64,000 nucleotides of DNA from Artemisia argyi (taxonomy: Eukaryota; Streptophyta; Magnoliopsida; Asterales; Asteraceae): NCBI GenBank assembly GCA_030686995.1, contig CM060706.1, forward strand, positions 143,922,505 through 143,986,504. Direction: 5' to 3'. How positions within the stretch are numbered: the stretch's first letter is position 1; every line of letters starts with the position of its first letter. Below are positions 11,796-22,803 of this stretch, piece by piece. Under the pieces are notes generated by a model, which had not been told where the DNA came from, made no database searches, and worked only from the letters and a program-made list of their open reading frames with translations. The position numbers and the translations under genes are program-made.

Positions 11796-11931
11796 ACTTC
11801 TTTACTCTTCATTTTTACTTTTTACTGTGTTTTTCTTCAAATTTCTTCGGTTGCTTCTTGTTATTTTGCAAAGCTATTCCGAGGTGCGTTTCCACCCTTC
11901 TTATTTTTGCTACTTTGTATTGTTTTTTACC

Positions 11932-13453
11932 ATGGCCGTAAGTGAACCTGGGGAGATGAACGTTCCGGTTGACCCACCTTTGTTACTGACATCCAAACCT
12001 CCCGGTAAGTTTGATATGCATATGCACCCATCTAGGCTTTCCCAGAGAGATCTAGACGATATGATAAAAGAATTCGGAATCCCACTAGACCTTCATCCCA
12101 TACTTCCCCCCCCCAGATCTCACCATGAACGAATTGCCGGGAGACAAAATAGGGGTGTACGTTCAACTCATGAGATTAGGAGGCGTTAGGATACCTTTCT
12201 CGGCTTTCCTTTTAAGCGTCATAGACCATTTTAACGTACATCTGTCTCAGTTAGTTCCGCTGGGTGTAAATAGGGTGATGTTATTTGAGGTTCGGTGTTA
12301 TAGTTTAGCGGTTGTGCCCACAGTCTCCTTGTTCCGAGTGTTCTACCGATTATGTAAGCAGGGACACTGGTTCTCATTTGAACATCGGACGGGTAAACAT
12401 GCCAAAACGTGCTTTATTGAGATTTTGACAAGTTTGAAACGGTGGAAAGATTTTTTCTTTTTGATTGACCGGAGGGCTATACCGAACGCTATGCCGTGGA
12501 GGCATAGGGATTCGCAGATAACGGATCGTTTCCCAACCGGTTATTCCCAGCTAGATGCCAACACACTGGCTCTTCGACCTATAGTACTTCGGAAACCACC
12601 GAACAGTCTTCTTTGTGTGTATGGGCTTACCAACACCTTCAGGATATCGGGTCATCATCTTGTTTTCAAGAATGTCGGAGGGGAGGGTAAGAAGGGGTGT
12701 TTATTATTACTACTATTTACTTCGGACTATCTGTACTTGTTTTGATTGTGTGTTTTTCCTTTGTAGTGATAACTATATCCGAGTATCTTGAACTTCCGGA
12801 ATTCGAAGGGTCTGCTGTGAGCAAAGGAGATCCGTTGCCGGAGAACCAACCCCGTCCGAACAAAACGGCCGAACCCCTCGCTCCCGATGTTGCAATTCCT
12901 GAGAAAACTTATGCGCAGCTAATGGTTGAAACGGCCAATCCCGATGTGGTGGCCGCTCGAGAAGAGAAGGAAAGGAAGAAACAGCAAACCCATCCTGTGG
13001 GTAAGAAGAAGGCTGCAGCTGGGCCGAGCCAGCCTAAGAAGAGGAGAAAGCTACAGGTTGAGGAGGAAGTCGTTGTCTCCGAGGAGCGTACAGTGGATGT
13101 AAATCCTATCAACCAGGCTGAGCCGTCGGAAAGGGCTGAGCCTGAGAATGACGGTGGTCAAGGCCCCAATGATCCGGTTGAGAATGCCGAAGAGGAGCAT
13201 CATTCTTTGGAAAAATCCAACACTCCTCCTGCTCAAAATGACAAAGGGTTTCAGAATAATCCCCCTCCGACCCCGTCTGATGGTGAGAACCATCCTCCTT
13301 TTCCTAGTCCGGTTTTAAAATATACTTATCCTTACCTAACTGTTTATATCTTTTTGTATAGCCCATTCAGAGCATCAAGCTTCTAGAGCTCATGTGCAGA
13401 CCGGAGAGAATCAACCATTGTCTGAGGGTGCGTTTACTTATCCTCTTGTTTGT

Positions 13454-13499
<46 letters not shown>

Positions 13500-14486
13500 A
13501 GTCGTTCGGCCTTATTACTTTCAGGTCACACTGATTTGACCGGAGGTTAATTCATCCCCGGTTGGACCCTCAGGGATGACGTTCGTATGAACTCATTCCG
13601 AGCGTGCCGTGAGATGATGTCACATCTTGCCACTCCTGCTGAAGAAGAAGCGCTGGCCAGTCTGAACAATAATCAGCTTGTCCGACAATCTTACACCAAC
13701 TGTGGTTCCGGTGTGGTACTTCAAGCAGAGGTGTTGAAGAGATTCAACCAATTGAATCGAGACCACCGAGAGCTAAAGGCTACTCATGGTGAGTGTGAGT
13801 CTATTGTCGATGGGCTGAAGGACGAAAGGGATGCCCATATTGAAAAATTTGAGACCTTGCTGAAAGAGTTCCGTGTGCTGGAGAAAGAACAGCAGGAGGA
13901 GAGGAGTGCAGCCTCCATCCGGGAAAAAGGGTTGGTTGATCAGCTGGAAGAGATTGAGAAGGAGAAAAATGAGGCAACAAGTATGACCGCTTCTCAGACT
14001 TCTAGAATTGAGGAGCTTGAGAAGAAACTGGCGGAGAAATCCGCGGAGGCCGAAATGCTTGCGACAGAGAACAAAAGCTTAACTGCTCAGTTGGCTGTTG
14101 CCGAGGTTGTTCGCCAGAATACCGTTAAGGAATTAATCCCTGCCGCCTTCCGAAGGCTTTTCCAGAGTGCTGAGTATAAGAGAAGTCTTGGAAAGGTCTA
14201 TAGCTTATCTTATTCCGGGGGATTCATAGACGGTGTTCGTACCGAAAGGGAACCGGAGGATGCAGAAAAGATCTTGCAAAAGATAAAAAGGCTTAATATG
14301 GAGGCTCCAAAACTATGGAAGCCGGAATATCATAAGCTTTTTTTAGCTGAATATCCGTATGTTCAGAAGCTTGCGGAATCCTTCCAACTTCCCCTTGGTG
14401 ATCAAATTAACCTCCTACCGGAAGAGCCTGTCAAGAAGACAACTCCTTCTCCAGCTGTTGCTCCCCCTCCACCAAAGGTTGACTAG
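11932..14486 (+). pseudogene. Antisense accessory ORF, 'gypsy-type transposase' (PF04195-like) protein, with a frameshift
   Basis: The ATG at 11932 opens a frame that reads to a run of nine C (12106-12114). The homologous protein continues in the +1 frame (from 12125) through an all-beta/alpha domain containing KIGVYVQLM, FLLSVIDHF and PTVSLFRVFY, which I associate with the plant 'transposase (putative), gypsy type' family. A likely intron is 12687-12766 (GTAAGA...TTGTAG), and joining keeps frame. Then comes a charged, Pro/Glu-rich linker with KKRRK basic patch (12767-13316). One or more introns lie in 13283-13571, including a T-rich intron at about 13429-13524. The final exon carries a coiled coil (about 13700-14110) and ends at TAG 14484-14486. 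Tat elements are known to carry such antisense ORFs; the function is unknown. The C-run break may be a mutation or a homopolymer sequencing error. Confidence 0.75.
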
Positions 14487-14656
14487 AATTTTTATCCGGG
14501 GTGCCTGTACCCCTTTTTTTGTCCTTTTGGATTGTAATAAGTACTTTTAACACATTTTGGATTGTAATCGTGTTACCGAAGGGCATTCTTGTTCCCATAT
14601 ATATGATCATTTTGTTTTTATGCGTTCTCTATATATATTATATATTTTTTTTATGC

Positions 14657-14883
14657 GTATAAGTAATGGACGTAGTGTTTTTTGCACGATCCGTATAAGT
14701 AGACGGACGGAGTGTTTTTGCACGATCCGTATAAGTAGATGGACGGAGTGTTTTTGCACGATCCGTATAAGTAGATGGACGGAGTGTTTTTGCACGATCC
14801 GTATAAGTAGATGGACGGAGTGTTTTTGCACGATCCGTATAAGTAGATGGACGGAGTGTTTTTGCACGATCCGCATAAGTAAT
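14657..14883. repeat. 36-bp tandem array, six full units
   Basis: Units start at 14657, 14693, 14729, 14765, 14801 and 14837, with a partial seventh from 14873. Each begins GTATAAGTAG, contains GGACGGAGTG, and ends GCACGATCC. Units 3-6 look identical by eye; unit 1 is the most diverged. Because 36 is divisible by three, several frames stay open, giving false ORFs on both strands. It lies between the convergent ends of gag-pol and the antisense ORF. Confidence 0.95.
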
Positions 14884-14959
14884 TTGCACAATCTTTTAGG
14901 AAAATTCGCTTCCCGTAACGTGGGGAAGACGTAAGCTATCATTAATCGTCACAAACATT

Positions 14960-17164
14960 TTACATAAAACAGTTTCGTAAGTTGATTGCATGCCAGGTCC
15001 GAGGAATTTCCTTGTCATCCATACTAGCAAGTTTGTACGAACCACTTTGGTATGCTTCCATTACCCTGTACGGCCCTTCCCAGTTCGGACCCAGTTTCCC
15101 CTGATTGTCAACCCGGCTAGCTTCGTTTTTTCGGTACACAAAGTCCCCAACCTTAAAAGCCATCGATTTAACCCTTCGGTTATAGTATTGCTCGACCTTC
15201 GCTTTATATTTTGCTTCACGAATCGCTGCCATTTCACGCCTTTCTTGCAATAGATCCAAATTTAGCCGTTGTTGCTCTTCACTATCCTCCGGATTGTAAA
15301 GTATGGTTCGGTGTGTGGGCATTCCTATTTCCCCCGGTATCACTGCTTCACTGCCGTACGTCAGGCTAAAAGGTGTTTCACCATTGCATGTTTTCATCAT
15401 GGTTCGGAATGCCCATAGAACATTCGGCAGTTCATCTGCCCATCCGGCCCTTTCCCTTCCAAGTCTAGTCTTTATGTCGTGCATCAAGCTCTTATTTGCT
15501 CTTTCGACTAATCCGTTTGCCTGAGGATGTGCTACAGCAGTGTTTATTTGTTTTATTTTTAGCTTCTCGCACCATCCTTTAAAAGGATCATTAACAAAGT
15601 TTGTTCCATTATCTGTTACAATGATCCCTGGTAGACCGAATCGACAAATGATATTTTCCCAAACAAATTTCTTCACGTCTTTGCCGGTGGTTCTGACTAG
15701 CGGTTTGGCCTCTATCCATTTCGTGAAGTAGTCCACTGCTACAATCACATATTTCAACCTTCCGGGTGCTTCTGGAAAGGGACCTAACATATCCATCCCC
15801 CATTGATAGAAAGGCCATGGTGCCATTATGGATGTTAAATTGGTTTTGGGCAGCTTTGGTACCGGAGAGTGGATTTGGCAGGAGTCACATTTCTGAATCT
15901 CTTCTTTTGCATCTTTGTGCATCGTCGGCCAATAATACCCCTGCCTTATTAACTTAGCCACTACCGACCTGGGTCCAGAGTGCATTCCACATATCCCCTC
16001 ATGAACCTCCCGAATGATGTAGTTTGCTTGCAGAGGTCCTACACACCGTAGCATTGGGTTCAAGTAAGACTTCTTGAAAAGTACACCATTTTCCATTACG
16101 TATTGCGGAACTTTCATTCGTAAGGTCCTAGCCTCATTGGGATCCGCAGGCCAGACACCTTCGTCCAAACATCTGATGATGGGGGTCATCCAATTGTCTT
16201 CTTCTTCTTCTACTATTGCTCCCACCTGTTTCTCTTCGGTTGACGGTTTCCGCAGTACTTCAACCAGTATTTCTTTGGTAAGATGGTTGAAAGCTACCGA
16301 TGCAAGTTTGCTTAACACATCGGCTTTGTGATTCTGGGTTCTTGGTATGTTGTAAATTTTAAACTTTTTGAAGCCCCCAATATACTCTTTTGCTTTCGCT
16401 AGATATTGCATCATACTCTCCTTAGTTGCTACGAAATTTCCGTTTATTTGGCTTGCTACTAACTTAGAGTCAACTCTCACTTCCAACTCCTCCGCCTTCA
16501 TTTTCTTAGCGATTCTTAAGCCGGCTAAGAGTGCTTCGTATTCTGCTTCATTGTTAGTACTTGGGAAGTCGAGACGAAGTGCATACGTATGTTCGGCTAA
16601 ATCAGGCCCGATCAGCACCAATCCCGCTCCGGATCCTTTCTTGCTGGAGGCTCCATCTGTGTAAAGGATCCAGTTGCCCGGTTTCGAGACTTCTTGTACT
16701 TCTTCCTCTCGAAATCTTTGCTCAGCACCCTCCGGCTCAACTGAGATTTCTGAAATAAAATATGCGAGAACCTGTCCCTTGATTGCATTCCTCGGAATAT
16801 AATCTATATCATAAGCTCCTAGCTCTACCGAATATTTGGCCATTCTTCCAGATGCCTCGGCTTTGTTAAGGATTTGCTTTATGGGCTGATCTGTTATGAC
16901 TTTTATTGGGTGGGCTTCAAAATACCTCCTCAGTCTACGAGACGCGTGTAGCAGAGAGAGGGCCAACTTCTGAACCGGAACATAATTCCTCTCGGCTTCT
17001 TGCAACGTTCGGCTTACATAATGAACAGGCAGTTGCCTATCTTCTTTCTTGGCCATCAAGACTGCACTAACGGCACCTTGAGCTGCGGCAAGGTATATGT
17101 ACAAGGTTTCTCCCTTCCTGGGGGTAGATAATGTTGGTAAATCTAGTATTAGCTTTTTGAGTGA
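14960..17164 (-). CDS. Tat pol, downstream part: RNase H, archaeal-type RNase H, integrase
   Basis: The frame continues from the RT segment after the TAG at 17165 and ends with TAA at 14960-14962. Counting from the Met at 17104, residues 1-125 are the usual RNase H (DQPIKQIL, ELGAYDIDY). A second, archaeal-type RNase H has TDGASS (149-154), NEAEYEALLAG (185-195) and VDSK (211-214). Integrase follows with a zinc-binding H368, H375, C406, C409 and catalytic D438 (GMDMLGPF), D498 (TDNG) and E534 (GLVERAN), then a GPY/F-like tail (LGPNWEGPYRV). All these catalytic residues are intact. Two tandem RNases H place it in the Tat/Ogre/Retand branch. Confidence 0.93.
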   Translation of the reverse strand, partial: SLKKLILDLPTLSTPRKGETLYIYLAAAQGAVSAVLMAKKEDRQLPVHYVSRTLQEAERNYVPVQKLALSLLHASRRLRRYFEAHPIKVITDQPIKQILNKAEASGRMAKYSVELGAYDIDYIPRNAIKGQVLAYFISEISVEPEGAEQRFREEEVQEVSKPGNWILYTDGASSKKGSGAGLVLIGPDLAEHTYALRLDFPSTNNEAEYEALLAGLRIAKKMKAEELEVRVDSKLVASQINGNFVATKESMMQYLAKAKEYIGGFKKFKIYNIPRTQNHKADVLSKLASVAFNHLTKEILVEVLRKPSTEEKQVGAIVEEEEDNWMTPIIRCLDEGVWPADPNEARTLRMKVPQYVMENGVLFKKSYLNPMLRCVGPLQANYIIREVHEGICGMHSGPRSVVAKLIRQGYYWPTMHKDAKEEIQKCDSCQIHSPVPKLPKTNLTSIMAPWPFYQWGMDMLGPFPEAPGRLKYVIVAVDYFTKWIEAKPLVRTTGKDVKKFVWENIICRFGLPGIIVTDNGTNFVNDPFKGWCEKLKIKQINTAVAHPQANGLVERANKSLMHDIKTRLGRERAGWADELPNVLWAFRTMMKTCNGETPFSLTYGSEAVIPGEIGMPTHRTILYNPEDSEEQQRLNLDLLQERREMAAIREAKYKAKVEQYYNRRVKSMAFKVGDFVYRKNEASRVDNQGKLGPNWEGPYRVMEAYQSGSYKLASMDDKEIPRTWHAINLRNCFM

Positions 17165-18270
17165 CTAAAAAGCAGCCTCGGCCTCTTCCGTCCATTTGTA
17201 TTCTTCTTTGTTCTCTTTGGTTATGTTTTTTAACGTGTCAAAGAATGGGAGTGATCTTTCAGCCGACCGAGAAAGAAATCTGTTTAGTGCGGCTAATTTC
17301 CCACTCAGAGATTGCATTTCTTTCAAAGTCTTTGGGGATTGCATTTGTGAAATTGCCTTCGTTTTCTTGGGGTTTGCTCTAATACCTTCGGAGGTTATCA
17401 TGTATCCTAGGAATTTTCCTTCTTCTACACCAAATGAGCATTTCTTAGGATTCAACTTCATGTTAATTCTCCTTAGGTTATCAAAGGTCTCGGCAATATC
17501 TGCCAACATCTCTTTTTCCCCTTTACTTTTAATCACCATGTCATCCACATAAGCTTCCAAATTTCTTCCTATCTGTGTCCGGAAGGCAGAATCAACCAGA
17601 CGTTGGTAAGTTGCTCCGGCGTTCTTCAGACCAAATGGCATCTTTGTATAGCAATAAGTTCCTTGTTCCGTGTAGAACGCCGCCTTTTCTTCATCTTCCT
17701 CCGCCATTTGTACTTGATGGTATCCCTTATACGCGTCCAAGAAGCATTTGTACTTGTATCCTACCACCGACTCGATTTTCCAGTCAATCTCAGGGAGAGG
17801 GTAATAATCCTTTGGACAGGAAGAATTCAAATTTTTGAAATCAATACACATACGCCAACTTCCGTCACACTTTTTGACTAACACTGGGTTGGAAATCCAC
17901 GTAGGGTATCTTACCGGCCTAACAATACCGGCTCTTAGCCACTCCTCCACTTCCTTCAATATCACTTGATTCTTTTCAGACGAGAGAATTCTTCTCTTTT
18001 GGGCGACCGGCGTGTCTGAAACATTCACGTTCAAGTGATGTTTAATCAACCTCCTAGGAACACCGGTCATATCGGAGGGTTGCCAAGCGAATACATCATT
18101 ATTCCTTCTTAGAAACTCGACCAGATACCTTCGACACTCCTTGGAGAATCCAGTGCCTATAGCGACTAGTTGGTCCGGATACGCTGGGTTCACCAGCACC
18201 TCTTCCATTGAAATACTCTCCCTGTCTTTCTCCTCCGGTATCGCTTTTCCTTGTAGGCTATCTTGTTGGT
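17165..18270 (-). pseudogene. Tat pol, reverse transcriptase segment, ended by in-frame TAG
   Basis: This is the same reading frame as the gag-protease segment at 29065-30993, resumed on the other side of the nested element. Counting from the Met at 18208, the RT shows WRMCIDFKNLN (118-128), FLDAYKGYHQV (157-167), MPFGLKNAGATYQ (190-202) and the catalytic YVDD (220-223). A TAG at 17165-17167 stops the frame at the RT/RNase H boundary; the frame beyond it is uninterrupted. Readthrough cannot be excluded, but a point nonsense change is the simpler reading. With the nested insertion as well, this copy should not make full Gag-Pol. Confidence 0.9.
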
Positions 18271-21200
18271 TGATTGACGCTAAACCACCTAACTTATATT
18301 GACCAAGGAATGGTCAACAAAGTCAGACAGCCTAGATCAATGCTCCGCGGAAGTATAAGGTTTCCCCGGGTCGTATGTCCCGACGAGGTGTGAATTGTAA
18401 ACAAAACGGTTATTTGATCGGGTGAATTTGGATGAAAAGGGATTTGTGAGTGATTGAACTAAGGAATATACAATGAAATAGCTTAAACAAGCTATATGAA
18501 TAAGACGGGAAAGGAGGAAAAACCAGAAACGATTAAAACCTAAAAACGCGTACGTTACGTTTAAATAAACGTAGACGTACGAAATAAAACGCGAGTTTTA
18601 ACAAAATAAAATACTTACAAAAGTGAGAATTACATTTTTATAATCCTAAAAACAAAAGAAACTTTTTAGAAAATTTTAATTACTTTTTTACACTATTTAA
18701 TTATTTAATATTAAATAAAAACTATTTAATACTTATTATTAATATTAAATAACTAAAATACAATATAATATTATTTAAATAATAAAAAGGTAAAAATAAA
18801 ATTCCTAAACTTATAAAATAACTAAAAATAAGATTTAAAAATAAAAATAAGTGTTTTTGTCTTTTTGTGGATTTTCTTATTAATTAATTACTTATTAATT
18901 ACTAATTATCTAATTAACTATTTTAAATTATAAAAATTAGCAAATGAACAGTAAAAACTCTAAGAAAATTTCTAAAATTACTTTATAACATATAAAAGCT
19001 ATAAAAAATATAAAAACTTGGTTTTACTTAATAAAAACTAATTATGCTATTTTAAACTAATTATTAATTAATTATAAATAAAACTAAGATTAAATCTAAT
19101 AAATACTAAAAGATAAAATAAAAATCTGAAAAAATTTTTATAAATACTTTAATATATGAGGAATTTAATAAAAATATAAAAAAGCTAAGTACTTAATTAA
19201 AATTTAAAAATGAAAATTAAAATTAAATTACATTAAATAGAAACTATCACTTAATTTTAAATTTGTTTTTTCTTGATTTTTATTTGACAAACCTATTATA
19301 CTACTGAAAACAAACACTTTTTGTAAAAACAACTTTTTTGTAAACTAAAAATAAGCTAGAAAAAGCCAATAAGTCAAGACAGTTGACTTTGGTTGACCAA
19401 AATGGAGAAATAAGCTAAATCAGCTTTGGTGGGACCCACAAGGGTGAAATCTGGTACAATTAAGTTATTTAAACATTAATAAGCTGGAAAAAGCAAAGAT
19501 TGACCACAGAATAAGCCAAAAAGCAATCAAAAAGCACTTATCAAATTTCTATGAACTCAGATTATGGGACAACATTGAGGCCTTGATCTAGGTGGGGCCC
19601 AGTGGTTCTAAGGTCAAACCATGGGTCAAAATAACAAGTATACCAGGAGGGGGGTTGAATGGTGCAAGGTGGGAGGTTGTGGGACCCACTGGGTGGTCAG
19701 AAAACCACCACCAATGGTGGTGTTTGGGTGTGCATCTGCTGTGAACAGGGGAGTTATCTGCCCTGCAAGTCACTTTGGTGACTTGTGGGGCCCACAAATA
19801 AAATCCCAAAAATCTAAAAACTATGAAACTTCAAAGATGAACTGGTAGAGAATAAGTAACAACAAGCTTTAGGCCCTAAAACCTTGTACAAAATTCTGTA
19901 AAATTCAAGCAAGATTTGAAAAAAAACTGAAAGGTGCACTTTTGACTTTTTCTAAAAACTTGGTATTTTGACTTTTCCCAACTTGTGATTGATCCTACAT
20001 GCAAGATAAGTTGTATTAAGCTAAAATGAGTTTAAATTAAGCTACATAAACCACTTAAACACAGATATGGGTGGGTTTGGGTACTGATAGACCCAACAGT
20101 GGACTGTGGTATGGGAAAGGGTGTGATTTTGACTTTGGCTTGTTTAAGGTGCCATTTTGTGACTTACAAGTCTTATGTAGACCTAAACTGAGTTATACAA
20201 AACAAGACATTAACAAAGCAACAACCAAACACTCTTGAATAGTGCAATGCCAAACACCCCCTTCAAAACTGATTGTGAAGAACTAACAAGGCAATTACCA
20301 CAATTTGCAATTCCAACTGATCAACTAAGTAATAATAAATCAAGTAGAAGCTAAACAAACAGTTTAAAGCAACAAATGATGACAATGATCATGTAGCATA
20401 CATTATGACAACAAAATTGAGTTTTTTACTTACTAGTTATCCAATGCTTGGAGAATACTTGAGGCCAGTGAACTAACTACACCCTATGGTCTCCCATGAG
20501 ACTCTAAACCAGAGTATCCTTTACTGCTTCTCCTTTCTTTCTTTTTCTTTTTGATTTTTCTATTTTATTTTTAGTGATTTTACATATTTTTGTGATTTAT
20601 GAGTTAGACTGATTAAAACACCTTGAAAGCTTTTAAAAGCTTTCAAATAAGCTTGAATGAGTTCAAAGAACCAGAATACAACAACTTTTAACAACTTGAG
20701 AGTGATTTGAAATTTTTAAGTAAAGCTGCAAAATGGAAATTAGAAACTGAAAACCTTGCTTTAAATGTTAACAAACGTTGAAATTGAAATGAGAAAGTTG
20801 ATTACAACAGCTTTAAACAAGAGATTACAACTGAAATTAAACTAAGACTTAAAAACTAAATTACACTAAAACTGAACTACTCTAACTACTGCCTGTTCTT
20901 CTCTTTTTTCTTTCTTTTTATAGCCTCTCAGCTTCCACTTGACTTTCCCACTTCTTTTAGAGCCCTTGGATGAGCTTCAATTGATCCAGTCCCTTAATTT
21001 TGTTTTGGCGGGAAAATGCCAATTTGGCAGTTTGGGTGGATTAGGTGTGCATTTATTGAGGAGGGGGGTTTGGAGTGGGAGGTTGAGTGTTTGGTGATAG
21101 TTGGTGGAAAATGGGGAGAAGGAGGGGACATGGTTACTGGTAATTAGGGGGATAATGGTGGGAGGTTAGGGGTAGTGAACAGTGGTCGGGGGTGAGGGTT

Positions 21201-22016
21201 TGACCGAAGTCAACGAAGCAGGTTTAGTTTTTTTTAGGGGAGTGGGCTTTTGGCTTGGGCTTTGGATGTGGACTGGGTATTTGCTGGATCAGATTAATGG
21301 ATTGGGTAAAAGGGTGGGTTGTTTGTTTGGTTTATTTGAAATAAAAAGGGTAAGGGTCCATTATGGTTTGTTAATAAATTACAAGGACCATTTTTGTAGT
21401 TTTCCAAAAGTGAAGGACCTGTTTTGCCATAATTCCAAAGTATTCACAAAGACAAATTTTTTATAACATAAAGATATTACAAGGATGAAAATAATATTTT
21501 TCCAAAATAATACACCCGGGGACCAATTGTGTCATTTTTCAAAAGTCCGGGGACTAAATATGAAATTTCCTCAAAGTTTTCACCCAAGGGTTTAAAAATG
21601 ATTTTTGTGAATTCCCAAGGATCAAAATTGATTTTTCTTTCAAAATTATCCCACCAGGGACCTTTTCTGCCAATATCTGAAACTCCAGGGACTAAACTGT
21701 AAATTTCCAAAACTTTTCCAATTTTTCACCAAAGGACTAAATATGACATTTTATGATTTCAAAATGACCTTTGGTGATAATTTTCTATATTTTGAATATC
21801 CAGGGACTAGATTTGTAATTTTATGAAAGTTGGGGGACTGAAACTGCCAATTTTGCAAACTTTGTGCGTTTTTCATTTGTTTTTGCTCATTTTGCATCTA
21901 AAACATATAAAACACAATTTTGGAATATTTTCAGTATTTTGATGCATTACTGAGTGTTTTTATATGTTTTGCAGTTCATATTAGACCAAAAATGATGAGT
22001 GTTTGAGCACTCATCA
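18271..22016 (-). repeat. 3' LTR of the nested element
   Basis: 3746 bp. The first 1.2 kb (plus-strand left) is extremely AT rich. The right end is a 9-bp stem TGATGAGTG/CACTCATCA around a 6-base loop. It contains an E2F consensus at 21003-21016. Open frames within it are short and not believed. Confidence 0.95.
21003..21016 (+). promoter_or_regulatory. E2F consensus in LTR (left copy)
   Basis: TTTTGGCGGGAAAA contains the exact E2F site TTTGGCGGGAAA. The same site is in the right LTR (28051-28064), and a palindromic version occurs in the diverged LTR at 1863-1884. Confidence 0.5.
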
Positions 22017-22803
22017 ATCCCCCACACTAAACTATTGCTAGTCCCTAGCAATACTGTTTTGAAAACTTGATGGATTTGAAAAACTCTTTACCAAAAGCCA
22101 TCACTTCTGGAGTAGCCAGGTGTAAGAACTGTGGCACACCTGATAACCGTGTGATTTTGAGCAAACCACCAGCTGTCAACGGATTTGAGTAGTCTTTACC
22201 AAAAGCCGTTTGCTTCTGGACTAGCCAGCTCTTGATGGAATAGTCAACATCTTGGTGAGCTGATTACCAATTATGGATTTTCCACGGCCTTTACCACAAG
22301 CCATAATCTTGCGGGCTAGCCAACTCATTTGTTTTCGGGGAGTTGATGAACCATACAATTTTGGGCAAATTGCCAGCCGTCAACGGATTTGATTTGTCTT
22401 TACCAAGAGCCGTTTGCTCCTGGACTAGCCAATCCCTTTTGTCGCTTAAACAAGGCGGACTGATTACCAAAAATTTTGAAGCACCAGTGAAAAATTTTTG
22501 AAAATTTTGAAATTTTGGCTAAAACGGGGGTATTATATAGTAAAATGTGATAAAATTCGCTAGAATAGCGAATACCCCCCCACACTAAGCATGAATATTG
22601 TCCTCAATATTCAAAATCCCGGCTATTATGCCGACATTTTGAACGTAAAAGGGCAACATTACAAGCTAAGCGTGGAAAACACCATTTTGTATTTTCACTC
22701 TTGTAATCATAGCATGGGGGACTCCCCCACACTTAGGGTGAAAACCCTATAAGCATGCTATTGTTTTTGTTTACCGAGTCGCTAGCTTGACTCGACCCCG
22801 AAT
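22017..22803 (-). other. 3' non-coding part of the nested element: PPT and degenerate tandem repeats
   Basis: Immediately beside the left LTR the minus strand reads AGTGTGGGGGAT, a plausible polypurine tract. Two more AGTGTGGGGG-like tracts lie at about 22576-22586 and 22729-22739. Between 22067 and 22435 four degenerate copies (starts near 22067, 22178, 22268 and 22381) share 'tctttaccaaaagccgt..gcttctggactagcca'. Confidence 0.75.

Noticed and set aside
14557..14942. CRISPR-like regular 36-bp repeats and open frames across them
   Set aside because: Units are directly abutting with no spacers, in plant DNA inside a retrotransposon; the frames stay open only because 36 is a multiple of three.
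19588..19848. 73-77 codon ORFs repeated in both long LTRs (19588, 21182, 21477 and their copies 7048 bp to the right)
   Set aside because: Duplicated only because the LTRs are; composition is like non-coding LTR sequence and no domain is seen.
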